42,290 nt of DNA from Stygiobacter sp. (lineage in GTDB: Bacteria > Pseudomonadota > Alphaproteobacteria > Rhodospirillales > Magnetospirillaceae), in the NCBI GenBank assembly GCA_006218045.1, contig VBWB01000034.1:1-42290 (forward strand), in the 5' to 3' direction. The notes beneath the pieces were generated by a model. That model ran no database searches and had not been told where the DNA came from. It worked only from the letters and a program-made list of their open reading frames with translations. Below, in pieces: positions 41,618-42,290 of the stretch (positions within the stretch are counted from its first letter, which is position 1; each line of letters opens with the position of its first letter). A program made the position numbers and the translations under genes.

Positions 41618-42290
41618 ATGACTGATGACGACGTGCTAGACACCAAATACCTGCTTCAACCGCGCGGTCCGGGAACGGGTTACGTATTTCGCATGCTTAC
41701 ACCAGCGGCGCTGATGGGGCAGACGAACCCACGCACCCAATCTGCTTACGGCAGAGAGATTCGGGTCGGCCTGAAGACCCGCAGTCTGAGGGAGGCCAGA
41801 ACAGCAAGGGACATCCTTCTCGGTGCCATTCGCCAGCAGGAACAGGAATTCCTAGGATGGCAAGGGACGACCGAGGAAGCCATCGAGCTGGCCAAGAACT
41901 TAAGGCCATTGATGGGATTGGGCGCTGAAGACGTCGCAGCGAGCATGGCGCGAGTAGCAAATACCATCCTTGCCCCCCGTATTGGTCAGGATAAAGCCAA
42001 GAACTGGCATAAAGTCGCCATGGGCAAGGCTACACCCGTTCGAGCTTTGGCCGAAAAGTATCACACCGAACATGAGGACAAACTCAGTCCGTCTACCCTC
42101 AACAATCTGAATACCGCCCTGAAGGAGCTTTACGAGTTCGGCGGCAAAGACATTCTCGCTGAATCGATTGACCGCCAGTGGGCCGGCAGCTTCGTAACCA
42201 GCTTCCTACCGAACAAAGCCAGTCCCAGGGCTGGCCTGCTGCGGGTTTGGTGGACACCATCCTTAGCTTATGACGCCTGCATTTCATACT
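41618..42290 (+). CDS. Second tyrosine integrase, partial (runs off window)
   Basis: Open from ATG 41618 to the window end (224 codons). It aligns with the first integrase along its N-terminal 200 residues: both begin with M-x-D-x-D-x-LDT-x-YL-x-QPRG and share R-M-[IL]-TP, TNPRT, YGREIR and LSPSTLNNLNTA or similar. Like the first gene, it starts about 80 bases right of a 17-bp att core. Around 42225 the similarity to the first integrase stops (PNKASPRAG and then unrelated residues), which could be a frameshift, an insertion or simple divergence; the catalytic domain is beyond the window. It marks a second element in tandem. Confidence 0.8.
   Translation, partial: MTDDDVLDTKYLLQPRGPGTGYVFRMLTPAALMGQTNPRTQSAYGREIRVGLKTRSLREARTARDILLGAIRQQEQEFLGWQGTTEEAIELAKNLRPLMGLGAEDVAASMARVANTILAPRIGQDKAKNWHKVAMGKATPVRALAEKYHTEHEDKLSPSTLNNLNTALKELYEFGGKDILAESIDRQWAGSFVTSFLPNKASPRAGLLRVWWTPSLAYDACISY

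Overview
The window is high-GC DNA from an alphaproteobacterium. Gene content fits the Rhodospirillales, close to Magnetospirillum: a class I PHA synthase, a two-HD-domain HD-GYP protein, a DUF2293 protein, the tail of a HerA-like DUF853 ATPase, and a homoserine dehydrogenase-glpX-recJ run. Genus is inference; no rRNA or magnetosome genes are present.

Positions 1-27,284 are ordinary chromosome. In order: J-domain co-chaperone, 17-kDa-antigen-like lipoprotein, pdxH, FieF-type metal exporter, Xre regulator, a gene-poor gap, ndk, YheS-type ABC-F, sensor histidine kinase, HD-GYP protein, DUF853 remnant, small membrane protein, a 567-aa unknown, an EF-G-like GTPase with a 13-codon leader ORF, ettA, phaC, an OmpA-like lipoprotein, a DUF2293 protein, a chemoreceptor broken by a one-base deletion, then alaC-type aminotransferase, hom, glpX and recJ, probably co-transcribed. 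Translation-linked factors recur here (two ABC-F proteins, the EF-G paralogue).

Positions 27,285-41,541 are a tRNA-Glu gene and a 14.2-kb integrated element. A tyrosine integrase lies just inside the tRNA. The 17-bp 3' end of the tRNA is repeated at 41,525-41,541, defining attL and attR. The core is a leftward operon (37,081 to 28,862) of eight genes ending in two large proteins (625 and 1276 aa) that resemble podovirus internal-virion (DNA-ejection) proteins. No capsid, portal, terminase or tail gene is present. The operon lies downstream of about 0.9 kb of non-coding DNA with three near-identical 17-bp repeats in the operon's direction. The right part of the element carries a small serine recombinase, a MarR-like regulator divergent from an RNase H-like protein, a Rha-type fragment, and a C-terminal-HTH protein whose gene and promoter hold six copies of one palindrome (TGTCCA-N3-TGGACA).

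Immediately beyond attR, a second, homologous integrase gene starts in the same orientation and runs off the window. The tRNA-Glu locus therefore seems to hold tandemly accreted islands. The most unusual content is the first island: a capsid-less element with an ejection-protein operon, its own repeated promoter-like elements, and an intragenic operator array.
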